A DNA stretch of 64,000 bases from Lepidostoma basale (Eukaryota; Arthropoda; Insecta; Trichoptera; Lepidostomatidae). The notes under the pieces are model-generated. The model saw only the letters and a program-made list of their open reading frames with translations, made no database searches and was not told the DNA's origin. Position 1 is the first letter of the stretch; each line of letters begins with the position of its first letter. This document shows positions 41,001 to 51,419 of this stretch, in pieces. Both the position numbers and the translations under genes were made by a program. The stretch covers positions 248,001 to 312,000 of the forward strand of contig JAHDVF020000502.1 in the NCBI GenBank assembly GCA_022606425.2, read 5' to 3'.

Positions 41001-44000
41001 CGAAATGCAAACTGGTGCATATAAATTATTCATATTTCGTTAAATGTGTAAACATATTATATTCATTTCAGCATTTTTTTAGCGTCATAACTATTGTGAG
41101 CAATCTACATTAACGCATACAACAATACGCTTAGATGAATTTGTTATGTTCCATTATCTCCTAAATATGTCACTCTCATTAAACATTATAAACATTTTAG
41201 GTAATTTTCGTTTTCCGAACACATTCTAGATGGGTCTTAAGCTTGGAAACCTGAACACCTCTCCATCATGTCTTGTCTCCCGCCGCCACCTCTTAGTCTT
41301 GCTCCCTTAGGGCCTGATAGTAAACAACGATACCATTAAACCACGATACCATTAAATCACGATACTATTAAACCACAATACCATCAAACCACGATACCAT
41401 TAAACCACGATACCATTAAACCATGATACAATTAAACCACGAAACCATTAAACCATCGTAGTGTTGGCTTGCCGATACTTCTTTGACCAAATGGGTTTTC
41501 AAACCACAATCATTTGGGGGAGTCCAGATTTCCATGCGGTGAAAACTACATAACCAACGTAATCGGTTAATTTTGATACACTTGACCACGCCAACGTCCA
41601 GGTAAAGATCGTAAAGATTCGTGCTGTATCTTCTTCTCCATGTATGACCATCCTTAATGGGTCATAAAATTCTGCGGAGGAATTTTCCTTATAGACCTTT
41701 CAATCAGTTATGAACATTTAAAAAACGAATCATGTCTCCACTTGGCAATACTTACTTCTCAATAAAGTCCATAGATATAGCGTCTACAGGTTTAATGTAA
41801 TGTCTCACTATCTTTGGCTGCATCATAATAGCGTTAACTTTATTCCTAAATGTATGCCAATCTGGACCGTTTCTGAAATCAATGTATCAGTTTAAATTAC
41901 TCCATTTTCAATACACAGTAATCAAAAAAATGTCACATAAAATGCGTTGTATGGTTTAAATGTAAGAAGATTGAAGAAAAAATTGTTATCCAGAGATATT
42001 CATTATCGATTATTTAGAGATACACAAATAGACACTAAATTTCATACACTAAATTTCATTTAAATATCTTTTCGGAAAAGGCGAATCATTGTGTGAATTT
42101 TTAACATCATTTTGAAATCAAAAACACATTTTTTGCATATAGTAAACATTAAAAAAAAAGAAAAATTTAGAAATTTTAAAAGAAAAGAAATGTGAATTGA
42201 ATGTTTTAAATAATTCCTGCCTTTTCCCCTTAGTATAAAATACATGATAAACTTTTTCTTTATACAATCTAATAATAAATATTAATACTGTCTTTCACTT
42301 TTGTTATTAATGTAACTTAATGTTTACCATCCATAATATTCATATTTATGACTCATCACACTTGAATTTTTATACTGAATAATTGTTCCTTCTAATTACT
42401 GTTTTTTCCCACCGTTTTATGTTCGCTTATAATATCATTTATAGTCATGTCATCATGTTTATATTAACTGTGATAATACTTTCGATTTCTATTATATGTA
42501 ATTGTCCTTTCTGATTGTAAAATTGTCGATTTCGCATACTTAATTTGAACTATGACCAAGTACACTAATGTTTTTTTTGCCCTTATAAATAGTAAGTCTT
42601 TTAATTTGTATCTTTAGTTTTTTGGAACATCTGACGATGCCAACATCGGTTGGCTTAACAGCTGTCGCGACACTCTAAAAGTGAATGATAAAAATGGTGA
42701 TATCAAAGCAGTGTTATAAAGTTTAACAGTTAATATTGTTATCATTTTCATTAAGTATCATTCTGTTCCGGCCGAAACAATGAACTATTTAATCAGAGAT
42801 AACTAAATCTTTAAGTCTTCAGATAGAAAAAAATGAGGATAATCGTTTGTTTGAATATTTGATGATATCTTAAAACTAATGAAAATGTTTGTTTTCTAGA
42901 AGTTTTAATTCGTATTCAATATTAATTATGGAGTTTTTCATCATTGTTCAAGAAACAATAAATGACGTAATCTTCATTCATTATATTATTAGCTAACTTT
43001 GGCTAGTGTAACAATAATTATACTCAGTCATAATGAATAAATAAAAATAAAGATATAATAAATATTATTTTTATTCTTATTTTGTTGAGTCGCTCTCTAC
43101 ATCATGACAGCTTGAGTCAAATCGATGTAAAAGGGTATTATAGCTATCATAGTGATTCTCGTGACATGTGATAGGCAGCTAATCTATCGCCATTTTATTG
43201 TCACGTGAATTCTACACCAGACCAAAAGCAGTGTGACAATCACACTGCCCTCGCCGGAATCGAACCCGGAACCTTCGGGGTGGCAGTCAATGCACTTACT
43301 CGTACATAAATAAACACTTATTAACGAGCGTTAAAGGTGTAACAAAGCGATACGGATGACTCAGTGTCTTAGTGAAAAATCTTTAATTTTTCGTCAGTAC
43401 TCACGTTGTTAGAAGTCCTTTAGCATCTTCGAAAATATCTTGTCTCATGTTGTTTCTGAAGTACGTCATACTCTTTAAAATATCCCTCTGAGGATTCATG
43501 CTTTCTTGTTTATAGATCTAAAAATTCAAATATTTTGCCTTTTAATGAACATTACACTACATCAATTAATATTTTTTATTTTATATTCAAACAATGTTAT
43601 TTTTAAAGATTTCGCTCAAACTACCATATCCACTCTTATATGTGCACACACACATACACACAAACATTATTTGATTAAAATTCATACACTGAAGAAGGGA
43701 AGTCTGTGTCCCGAAACATGTTTGTGAAAGGTGCAAAAAAGTGTCGTTAAAATATTATACAATGTTTTCAAAATGTTATTAGAATCCACAAATGTTTTTT
43801 TTATTGATTGACAAATGAACTTCTACCCATTTTTTAACAACATGAGTAGTTAAATAAAACTAACTAACCATCACGCCGTCTCCCTGAAGGGGTAGGCAGA
43901 AAGAATGGACTGCCACACTTTTCTTTCCTGAAGTCGCATCCTCAACATTCTCCATTTCTCTGACTCCTCACGTGGCCGACATTCTATATTTGATTGATTT

Positions 44001-47000
44001 GATCGTGCAACGTTTTCCTCGGTCTTCCTCACTTTCTAGTTTCATTTACATCGTAAAACGTATTCTTTTTTTACCGTAATTTCTTCATTCATTCTTTCCA
44101 TGTGTCCAAACCATCTTAATGATCCTTTTATTATTTTGTTGATAACACCATCATTCGCACCGCATTCTCTTCTTATATTTTCATTCGACACTCTATCATA
44201 CGCAGAGTATCTACACATTCGTCTAAGAGATCTCTCTACTGCATTCATTCTACTTTCATCCTTCTTTTGCCAGTTCCATGCTTCGCTTTTAAACATAAGG
44301 GTCAGTACAAGAACACCATTGTGCACTACCCTTTTAGCTATATTTGATTAATTTGATTTTCCTCGGTCTTATTTATATACAGTAGACGCTCTCTTAACCG
44401 ACCTTGACGGGACCGAACCAGGGCCGGATAACGAAAAAGCTGGATAAAGAGAAGGTTGTGAAAAACAAAAAAACGCTTTCGCAAGGAAGAAAACCAACAC
44501 AATTATTTCAAAACACTAAGAAAACCGAACTTTTATTCTGTATTAGAAACTCACATATTAAAAGTTAACATTTCACACACTGTTAAAAATATGTACAGGA
44601 AAAAGTCACTCGATACTCCAATTTTTTTCTAGTAAGTAGTCCTACAATGGATTAAAAACAATCTGTTATTTTCTGCTGCTTCATGTGTTGAATCAACTTT
44701 TAAAAGAGTAGTCACGCCATTTCTTTATGAACATTACATCTACTGCAAAATAATCCATCTCCTAGACTTCCTAGAAGAGGCCGGTTAAAGCGGTGGGACG
44801 GTTAAAGCGGCGCCGGTTAAGATAGCGTCAACTGTATATTTTTGCCTGTCTTCTTCTTCTTCTTCTTCCTTATTGTAGACCTATGTGGTTTGTTCTCCAG
44901 AGAGTTGCTCCTCCTGTGAGGTAGATTCCCAGCTGTCCTTCCATCTTTTAGGAGGTCTTCCACGAGGAGGAGTCCTGTCATGAGTCCGAGTCATGAGGTT
45001 GATTATGCAATGCAATATAAAGGAGTCTGGTGTAGTCCATTCTTTGAACATGACCGTACCAGTGCCTTTTTTACTGTCTGCTCCATCTTATAATATCCTC
45101 AACCTAATGCCTGCTATCGTTCTCAGTGTCTTCATTTCGGCAGTCCTCAAAACTTGTTTGGTCCTGGCTGTGTCTGCCCTTGCTTCGAAGCCATATATTA
45201 TTATTGGTCTTACGCATGCTTTATAGATTCTCATCTTACTCTTAATGGCCATGTCTTTGTTTTTCCATATTGTGGATTTTAGAGCCCTTGAGATTGCAAC
45301 TGCCTTGTTTACTTGGGCTTGTATTTCTTGCCGCAGATCAGCTCCCCCCAACAGGTCTATGCCTAGCTACTTGAAGGTCCTGACCTGTTCTATGGGTTGA
45401 TTTTCTATAACCAGGTGTGTGTGTATATTTAAAATTATTGGTTATTATATTATATATAGATATGCAATACTGACCGTTTCAATATATTCAGGAGACAACA
45501 GAAACACTGAATCTTGAATTCCTGCTACTTTTTCAATCCTCACAACATCGCCGTACTGCTTTCGCCAAATCTTACACAAATCGTTAACATCCCTTTTTCC
45601 GTATTCACCTGTAAAATAATACCACAGTTATCAATAGTCAGTTAATAGATCTTATTTTTCTAATATGTCTGCAACATGAATGTTACCAATATTTGTACAC
45701 AAATACTGGATTTTACCCATTACGGGTTAATCATTTTTAAGGATTGATTAGCAAAAGGTTGTCTAGCAAATGCCTTTCACATTGCATTAATAAAAGATTT
45801 TCTGCTAAATGCTTACACCTATTCTTAATAGATGGCGCTAGTGTAGATTGAACAAGTAACATGTGAAGTGTGGTGCAACATAGTAGCATAAATACAACTT
45901 CCAAAAAATTGTCAGACGTGGTGTGTTCGTAAGAAGAGCGGAATGGAGAATGTTGTTAACATAAAGCGATCGCTTAACCCAACCAATGACAGGCCATAAG
46001 TCTTGTAAACGCCTCGACCACCAGATTCTGTTTCCAAAAAAACAATTAACATCTTCGTCTCTATTGAGATACAATCAATCCTTAAAAATGTCTGCAACAC
46101 TTTGGCGAATGCATTTTTTCTAAAGTGATTTCCCGGGAAATGTTACTGGAGTTGTTTTACGTTGGATTTTCTGAAGAACGTACTTTCCTTTAGCTCGTAG
46201 GTACCGATTTTGTGAGGCCGACGATACGCAATACACCCTATCCCTGGGGTAAGGTCAGTAATCACAATATCCAGGACTCGCGGCATTACAAGGACCATTC
46301 TAGGATGTCATGGAGTCGGACTAACTGGAAATTGCTGCTGTCATGCAAGGTGGCGTTTCACGGCATTTTAAAGGTTATTTATTCCAGCAGCGTGTCGCCT
46401 AACGTGGCACTTCTAGACATTCGAGTCATACATCGAGGGTAACATAAAGCGATTTAAATACGTATATAAAAACACATAAACAATAACTGTGTTAATCGCT
46501 GATAGTAGAGAAAATTTGCAAGTCTTAGTGTCAAGGATGTATGAGGCATGCAAAAAGAGTGACCTGGTGATGAATGTGTCTAAATCTAAAGTGATTGTTT
46601 CGAGAAAGAATAATGTATGACGATTTGTGATATAAGTGCGATGGGCGAGAAATTGGAGCAAGCTACCGAATTTACGTATCTGGGAAGCATGTTTACAAGA
46701 GACGGAAAAATTGAGAAAGACATCGAAAGAAGGGTTGGTGCTGGGAATAAAATAAATGGCGCACTCAAAGTCGTTACTGCAAACAGGAATATATCCACAG
46801 AATCAAGGATGGCAGTACACAATGGAGTTCTAGTGCCAACCCTCATGTATAAAAGTGAAGTTTGGAGCTGGCAAAAGAAGGATGAAAGCAGGATAAACGC
46901 CGTAGAAATGAGATCACTAAGAAGAATATGCGGGAAAACGTTGTATGATAGAATACAGAACGATCCCTGAGATGGTTTCGACATGTGGAACGAATGGATA

Positions 47001-50000
47001 TGGGGAGAATGGTTAAAAAGTTGTACACAAGCAGCGTGAGTGGAAAAAGAAGCCGAGGACGACCGAGGAAAACATGGCATGACCAAATTAATCAATTACT
47101 AAAAGGCGGCCACATTCGAAGTCGGAATAATCGACGTGAGTGCATGGTACGATGTATGAATGTAGAGGAAGTCCGAGAGGTATGCCAGGACAGAGCATTG
47201 TGGCGATCCATCCTCTGTGCCTACTCCTCCGAGGAAATGGCGTGATGGTTAGTTAGTTTTTAGTTTCCGAACAATAAAGAAATGCAAATATATGCTATCA
47301 CAAATATAAATGAATAGAATAATTAACAGAAGACAGTATAAAATGAAATCGAAGTTAAACTAATACAAACAAAATATTTAAAAGGGTGAAAATATTAATT
47401 ACAGTGGAATACAATTAAACAATCACGATTTTTTCCACTTATTAGTTTCTTTTTCTCAACATGTTTCGAAGGCTTACACCTTCATCATCGGGAGAACGAT
47501 ATAAACTAACTTAGTTTATATTGTTCTCCCGATGATAAAGGTGTAAGCCTCCGAAACATATTGAGAAAAATAAACTAAAAAGCAGAAAAAACAGCGTTTA
47601 AATTCTTAAAAATTAATCATTATGGTATTCCATTGTCAACGCCTTAAGTTTATCAAAAATTAAAAAATACTGTTATAATATAGTCTCATCTACTTCGAAA
47701 GGTTGCTCCAAACATTTTTTATAAATTATTCTCGTTCAGGTGTTTTGCCGCACTTTGAGCGTAATTAGTGCGATTAGCAGGAAGGTGGAAAACTTTCCTC
47801 ATAACATATGAATATATGAGATTAATTAGTGACTCCGTTATCATGTATATTCTCACCAATTTTGGGTATAAATCTCCAAGTGTTTCCGAAGATCGGAAGT
47901 GCATTGGGCCCTGGTAGGTCCTTGAAAGGGCGAGCTTTCTCCCACGTGTCCCTGTCCACGTGACAGTCGGGATCTATATCCTGTGCCTTGGATGCAGGAA
48001 CTGCTTGGGCAGGACACGCGCTCACCTCGGATTTCTGCCCACCCGGACATGACTTGGACACAAACCTGAAAGATTTGATAGAAAATATTTACGAAAATAA
48101 ATTCATCTAGTTCAGTGGTTCCTAAACTTTCGGTCCCGTTGACCCCCTGCTGATTTTATTTATTGCAGACCCCCTACTTCCGTAAGTTCTGAAATTCGTT
48201 GTCGACCCTTTTTTTGCTCATTCGTTCACGCCGTTAACATATACCTTCTTTACCATTCTGTCTTCACTCATTCTTTCCATGTGTCCAAACCATCTTAATG
48301 ACCCTTTCCTTATTTTGTAATATAAATAATGAAGAACACATTATTTTCCTTAATTTATCTTCAATTGCCATTTTTTGTTAAATATACTATATATAATGTA
48401 CGTTCCAATTATACTCATCTAGACTTAAAACCTTTTTTTTATTTTGTATTTAGGATTTTGATCATTTTATTGTTTGAAATCTTGTGACATGGCTTGAACC
48501 AGAAGTATAATTTCACAAATTTTAAAAATAATTATATCCCTTGGCTGTTCTTGTTATTTCTTTAATGAAATAATTTTGAATTCAGTAACGAATGTTGAAT
48601 TCAGCAATAAATGTTTCATATCAAACAAAAACGAATTGATTGGTTCAAAATACAAATTAAGAAAAATTCTACAATCGTGTTTTACGTATTTCCATCACAT
48701 CGTTGTGAAATAATCTCCTCATAAAATTCTGTATGAGAATATCTAAATAATAAGAGCAGCTTCAAGATGGCGTCTGCCAAGACAGAATAAATGGCGGTTC
48801 ATCCTCTCTGCCTACCGCTCTGGAGAAGAGGTGTGATAATTAGTTGGTTAGTTTGTTATTATAATATACTTAAATAAAATTATAATACGAGTAACTTATG
48901 GATATCGTATAGATAAACTTACACAATTGTATAGCGGCTTATCAGTTTGGGACATTAAAAAACAAGATAAATATCCCAGACCTGAAGCGATATTGTATAA
49001 TAATATAGAATGGACTGTCATATATTTATTTAAACATATTTATTCTCGATTTAATTGTATCTCAATAGAGACGAAGATGCAAATTGGAAACTGAATATGG
49101 TTGATCAAGGTGTTTACAGGAAAACATAAATCTCCATAGATTGCGTTAGTATGTAGATCATGTATAGAGTAATCTTAAAAAAATTTACATATGTAATCAA
49201 AATCTTCATAGATGGCACATTGAAACTGACGTGTGAAATCTGGAATAGGAATTTAACATGTATACAACTTCCAAAAATATCTCAGACATGGTCATAAAAA
49301 AAGGTGGAATGGGGAATGTTGAAATTACATAAAGCGTGCGCTTAACCCAACCAATGACAGGTCATAGGTCCTGTAAACACCTTGATCAACCATATTCAGT
49401 TTCCAATTTGCATCTTTGTCTCTATTGAGATAAAATTAAATCATGAATTGATAACCCACGGTGGGTGAAATCCAGTATTCGTATACAAGTTCACAAAAAA
49501 TATTTATTCTCTTTTATCTACACTTCTGCATATTCCTTTATGGTTGGGGTCTTGGACAATGCAAACATCGGAGAGGTTCAAAATTGATGCTTTTCAAGAT
49601 AAAGTGCTGGCGGCGAATGCTGTGTATATACCCTGAACGACCAACCAGTTGATCATTGACCAGCTGGTTATCTGGGCAAGATTCTTGTAAATGTGTTCTT
49701 AGAGAGTGTTAAAGTATTTTGGGCACATAGCTCGGAGGGATCAGGACTACCTTGAAAATCTCATCATCATCAAATCAAATCAGTTTTTTTACTCAAACAC
49801 TACACAGGTAAAATATAATATATGTACATAAAACATATTACCAGGAACACATGAGAGATGGTTCGATATTAGGAAGACAAAATACTTTATAAAATCAAGA
49901 ATATTTGTCTTCTGAAGGTATTTTCACTAATATGAAAGACGTCAATTTTCGGGGAGACCGCGTTCAGCAGACTAATTGATCTTCCCACCGGTGTCACCAG

Positions 50001-50583
50001 AGGCAGATTGGTTCTGGTGGCCGGTAGATAAAACATTATGTGCTCTCGCTGTCGGAGATATGTATTAGGGACGATCAAAAGTCCAACATCTCTGTTCTCG
50101 AAACTAGTTCATGAAATCACGGGAAAAGTAGAGGGAAAGCGAGCAGAAGGACGACCACCAAAGCGTTGATCTGATCAAATCAGGACGCTGGCTGGTCTCT
50201 CATTTGCAGCAACCTGGAGACTGACGGGTGATAGGAGCGCATGGCATGCCATAGTCAATATCAACAGGATGGACACGACCCTCAATCATGAAGAATACGA
50301 CTGAGAAGAAGATGAAGCGAGCCTACGCACATGGCTCGCTTCATCTTCTTGTTGTCGTCTTCTATGACAAGTGTTGCAAATATATCCACTTTTAAAAGCG
50401 TTCTATTTATTTTGGTCTGCTTAGTATATTTTCTAATAAGACATGCGATGATTTTCTTTATTTATTTACACACCTGATATAGGAAAATCTGTTGCTCACT
50501 GCCGATAACATATAAAATGTTCCTTTTGTGTCCAGAAACGACTTCAACCTCGTTCCCACACAAAAATTATTTAGTTTCAACAT
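34759..50583 (-). CDS. Mitochondrial-clan cytochrome P450, copy B (9 exons, 570 aa)
   Basis: Paralogue of copy A with the same nine exons and phases: 50583-50474, 48065-47857, 45608-45475, 43517-43405, 41872-41756, 40675-40397, 39123-38952, 37531-37283, 35088-34759 (stop included). All junctions are GT-AG, although exon 3 uses the weaker donor GTCAGT. Motifs seen: LPGP, WHTFR (C-helix), AGIDTT, KESAR, PERW and FGFGPRSCIG (Cys518). The N-terminus (MLKLNNFCVGTRLKSFLDTK) has diverged from copy A more than the core has, and exon 7 is identical in protein. The C-terminus is four residues shorter (ends FIFKDLN). Expected to be a mitochondrial monooxygenase like A. Difference in substrate or expression cannot be read from sequence. 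Confidence 0.93.
35100..36250. other. Intron 8 of P450 copy B; hammerhead and retrotransposon scraps
   Basis: 35525-35580 holds a decayed hammerhead-like motif (GACGA, GCTCC/GGAAGC, GAAACC) flanked by complementary CACCAACC/GGTTGGTG. 35890-36150 is a decayed family alpha scrap ending in GGCGTAATGGTTAA. Confidence 0.5.
36265..36440 (-). repeat. Old scrap shared with copy A intron 8
   Basis: TTTTTAAATTAGATTGGTCATCC matches 12130-12165, in the corresponding intron. Confidence 0.55.
36733..37169 (+). repeat. AGCTGACCC-type repeat, complete-looking copy
   Basis: Starts ACTAGCTGACCCAGCGCAC and ends with CGGTCCAGCCGTTTTTGAGC and TTTATATATAGATA. The same element lies inverted at 61200-61608. Confidence 0.7.
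37283..37531 (-). CDS. P450 copy B exon 8 (ExxR)
   Basis: 249 nt, TATSFVNILYH onward, with CIKESARLYP. About 90% nucleotide identity to copy A by eye. Donor GTATGT. Confidence 0.93.
37560..38300. other. Intron 7 of P450 copy B, no feature recognised
   Basis: AT-rich sequence; contains a short GGCGCTGATGTCG patch but no matched repeat. Confidence 0.35.
38308..38348 (-). ncRNA. Hammerhead-like motif, degenerate
   Basis: Minus strand CTGATGA, extra A, GC-rich stem II remnant, GATAC (GAAA mutated), AC-CA-GT. Same class as 34365. Confidence 0.45.
38410..38640 (+). mobile_element. Family alpha retrotransposon 3' scrap
   Basis: GSRGRPRKT*HEQINQI-like frame with stops; ends GGCATGATGGTTTGTTTG. Confidence 0.65.
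38952..39123 (-). CDS. P450 copy B exon 7 (I-helix)
   Basis: 172 nt ending MLLAGIDT. Protein identical to copy A and nearly identical in nucleotides, unlike the neighbouring exons. Confidence 0.93.
39300..39665 (+). mobile_element. Family delta retrotransposon scrap
   Basis: MERQMLGVSLRDKIRNEEIR then stops; ends GGCCTATATCCAGCAGCAAG. Confidence 0.7.
39700..39870 (+). mobile_element. Family alpha 3' tail scrap
   Basis: Ends CGAGGAAACGGCGTGATTGC with TAGTTAGTTAG. Confidence 0.6.
39895..40350 (+). mobile_element. Family delta retrotransposon C-terminal fragment
   Basis: LPVGTYGLETVTLSKQSAEK, ISLRDRVRNDTVREKTKVTD and LKWQWAGHVAISLDEKW in one frame; stop at 40297. Ends in (GAA)n just before P450 exon 6. 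Confidence 0.8.
40397..40675 (-). CDS. P450 copy B exon 6
   Basis: 279 nt, same phases as copy A exon 6. About 88% nucleotide identity to A by eye. Confidence 0.93.
41328..41455 (+). repeat. Minisatellite, 8 units of 16 bp
   Basis: Unit CGATACCATTAAACCA repeated eight times (128 bp) with scattered changes. Lies in intron 5 of P450 copy B. Confidence 0.9.
41756..41872 (-). CDS. P450 copy B exon 5 (C-helix)
   Basis: 117 nt, NGPDWHTFRNKVNAIMMQPK onward. Acceptor ATTTCAG, donor GTAAGT. Confidence 0.92.
41880..42600. other. Intron 4 of P450 copy B, no feature recognised
   Basis: AT-rich. Confidence 0.35.
42633..42672 (+). ncRNA. Hammerhead-like motif, degenerate
   Basis: CTGACGA, perfect stem II GCCAAC-ATCG-GTTGGC, GAAA replaced by TTAA, then CAGCTGTC. 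Confidence 0.45.
43139..43290 (-). repeat. SINE family 1 copy
   Basis: GTGACATGTGATAGGCAGCTAATC body and B box complement GGAATCGAACC at 43256-43266. Confidence 0.75.
43405..43517 (-). CDS. P450 copy B exon 4
   Basis: 113 nt, IYKQESMNPQRDILKSMTYF onward. Acceptor TTTTTAG, donor GTGAGT. Confidence 0.92.
43685..43726 (+). ncRNA. Hammerhead ribozyme, complete
   Basis: Stem I UACA/UGUG, core CUGAAGA, extra A, stem II GGGA/UCCC, GAAA, stem III AC-AU-GU, cleavage site GUU. In intron 3 of P450 copy B. Confidence 0.72.
43858..44345 (-). mobile_element. Family alpha retrotransposon 3' fragment
   Basis: CTAACTAACCATCACGCCGT end, and the minus frame RMNAVERSLRRMCRYSAYDR with small indels. Confidence 0.75.
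44380..44834. mobile_element. pogo/Tigger-like MITE, TA target
   Basis: 455 bp. Ends CAGTAGACGCTCTCTTAACCG and reverse-complement CAGTTGACGCTATCTTAACCG; flanking TA at 44378 and 44835. CAGT ends with AACCGG are typical of pogo-like elements. No transposase. Confidence 0.8.
44855..45410 (-). mobile_element. Family beta retrotransposon C-terminal fragment (MITE empty site)
   Basis: AVAISRALKSTIWKNKDMAI and MRIYKACVRPIIIYGFEARA open frame. An internal deletion lies near 45100. At 45241 it shows the single TTAA that the MITE at 8675 used. Confidence 0.8.
45475..45608 (-). CDS. P450 copy B exon 3
   Basis: 134 nt, EYGKRDVNDLCKIW onward to SPEYIET. One of the more diverged exons. Donor GTCAGT is non-consensus at position 3. 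Confidence 0.9.
45832..46080. mobile_element. Foldback MITE, partial copy
   Basis: ATAAAGCGATCGCTTAACCC, CCAATGACAGGCCATAAGTC and terminal CTCTATTGAGATACAATC. Confidence 0.65.
46185..46440. other. Unexplained GC-richer island
   Basis: Acceptor-like TTTCCTTTAG at 46180-46193, open plus-strand frame from 46212 of 76 codons (PYPWGKVSNHNIQDSRHY), no match to repeats elsewhere in the window and no domain I recognise. Could be an exon relic or a retrocopy. Confidence 0.3.
46480..47250 (+). mobile_element. Family alpha retrotransposon, extended 3' fragment
   Basis: Reads upstream into the RT thumb (MYEACKKSDLVMNVSKSKVI), then EFTYLGSMFTRDGKIEKDIE, VPTLMYKSEVWSWQKKDESR, a deletion at 46968, and GRPRKTWHDQINQLL to EEMA*. 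Tail GGCGTGATGGTTAGTTAG. Confidence 0.82.
47429..47592. repeat. Head-to-head palindrome with hammerhead-like arms
   Basis: Two inverted arms of about 80 bp meet at 47510. Each arm has GATGA, GAAGG/CCTTC helix (left) or its relic, and GAAACAT. Confidence 0.65.
47857..48065 (-). CDS. P450 copy B exon 2
   Basis: 209 nt with DLPGPNALPIFGNTWRFIPK. Acceptor CTTTCAG, donor GTGAGA. About a dozen residues differ from copy A exon 2. Confidence 0.92.
48114..48225 (+). mobile_element. hAT terminal fragment
   Basis: CAGTGGTTCCTAAACTTTCG followed by GACCCCCT motifs, the common end of Charlie-like hAT elements. Only one end is present. Confidence 0.6.
48226..48330 (-). mobile_element. Family alpha scrap
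   Basis: CATTCTTTCCATGTGTCCAA and CCATCTTAATGACCCTTTCC, complement of the WFGHMERM region. Confidence 0.6.
48331..49050. other. Intron 1 of P450 copy B; short family alpha tail near 48780-48850
   Basis: Otherwise AT-rich with no recognised feature. Confidence 0.4.
49051..49439. mobile_element. Foldback MITE, complete, 70-bp terminal inverted repeats
   Basis: 49051-49120 and 49370-49439 are reverse complements with two mismatches, starting TTAATTGTATCTC. The interior has TAAAGCGTGCGCTTAACCCA. 389 bp, no coding capacity. Confidence 0.85.
49535..50310 (+). mobile_element. Retrotransposon scrap split by a family epsilon insertion
   Basis: 49535-49765 (KCWRRMLCIYPERPTS region) continues at 50090-50310 (GKVEGKRAEGRPPKR, LTGDRSAWHAIV). 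Between them 49770-50085 is a minus-strand family epsilon 3' fragment with CAAATCAAATCAG tail. Confidence 0.65.
49770..50085 (-). mobile_element. Family epsilon retrotransposon 3' fragment
   Basis: Tail CAAATCAAATCAG, minus frame with RQREHIMFYLPATRTNLPLV and SPKIDVFHISENTFRRQIFL. Confidence 0.75.
50306..50350. repeat. 18-bp perfect inverted repeat with 9-nt loop
   Basis: AAGAAGATGAAGCGAGCC (50306-50323) mirrored at 50333-50350. Confidence 0.85.
50474..50583 (-). CDS. P450 copy B exon 1
   Basis: 110 nt; starts MLKLNNFCVGTRLKSF and ends AG|GTGTGT. Same length and phase as copy A exon 1. Confidence 0.88.
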
Positions 50584-50745
50584 TTCACAAACAAATTAAC
50601 GAAAAATGAATTCACAAACACAATTTACAAACTGAGCAGCGCGCCTTCTGGCGTCAAATGATAAAATCGAATTAACTAATCAAACAAGAGCATAACAAAA
50701 GTGACACATGCTCCAGACGCGATATGAGCCAGCGGTATAGCGATA
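50584..50745 (-). promoter_or_regulatory. Putative core promoter and conserved block of P450 copy B
   Basis: Minus-strand TCAGTT at 50630-50635, about 51 nt before the ATG, as in copy A. The upstream block at 50721-50741 (plus strand GATATGAGCCAGCGGTATAG) matches the one before copy A with one change. The segment between them (GCGCCTTCTGGCGTCAAATG on the plus strand) is also shared. Confidence 0.5.
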
Positions 50746-50969
50746 CCGGATAAAACTCATACTGACATCATTAACATTGCAAGTACAATATTTTGTTTTT
50801 TAATATTTGTTTGAATGCACAAAGCTGCCAAGATAAAGTATGGTCTGGGAATTTGAAGTCTTATTGTCAGAAGGTTCATAACAAAAAAATTTACGTAAAA
50901 ATATTAAATACAGATTAATGCACATTTTGATTATGTTGCTTTTTTATATAAATAAACTCAACTGAAATA

Positions 50970-51175
50970 TTCCCTGGATGCTGACTTGGAGACCGTGGAC
51001 GGCAAAAATAAGTGCAAGGCGACCGCAACTACGGTGGAAGGATGATCTGAACAGACATGTGGGAATAACCTGGATGCAGTCTGCACAGGACAGAGTGACA
51101 TAGAAGCGAATGGAGGAGGCCTTTGTCCAGGAGTGGACGGGAATAGGCTGAGGAAGAAAAACGAGAAGAAGATAT
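50970..51175 (+). mobile_element. Family delta retrotransposon scrap
   Basis: MLTWRPWTAKISARRPQLRW, RHVGITWMQSAQDR then stop and EEAFVQEWTGIG*. Confidence 0.7.
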
Positions 51176-51419
51176 ATTCCAGCGGAATGCTATTATCATT
51201 TTTAAACTGAAACAGTGTTAACAAGTTAAATTGAATGACTTTTTATCAATTAAATGTCAAGGTTAATTGACCGTATTTCTCGATAGCTTCAATCCAAGGG
51301 ATTGGTTTGGAGCAAAGCGTAACATTTTTGTTGGTTCTTGGAATGGAACTTTAACCTTTATTGTAATAGTTTCCCGTTGCTTTCTACCTTTTCTAAAACA
51401 CCATAAACATGTAACCTGG

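Noticed and set aside
41328..41455. Regularly spaced 16-bp units, CRISPR-like at first sight
   Set aside because: Units are directly adjacent with no spacers, in a eukaryotic intron; a minisatellite.
46212..46442. Further RGK gene exon on the plus strand
   Set aside because: The peptide shows no G-domain motif and the frame does not join the phase of the 9377 exon convincingly.
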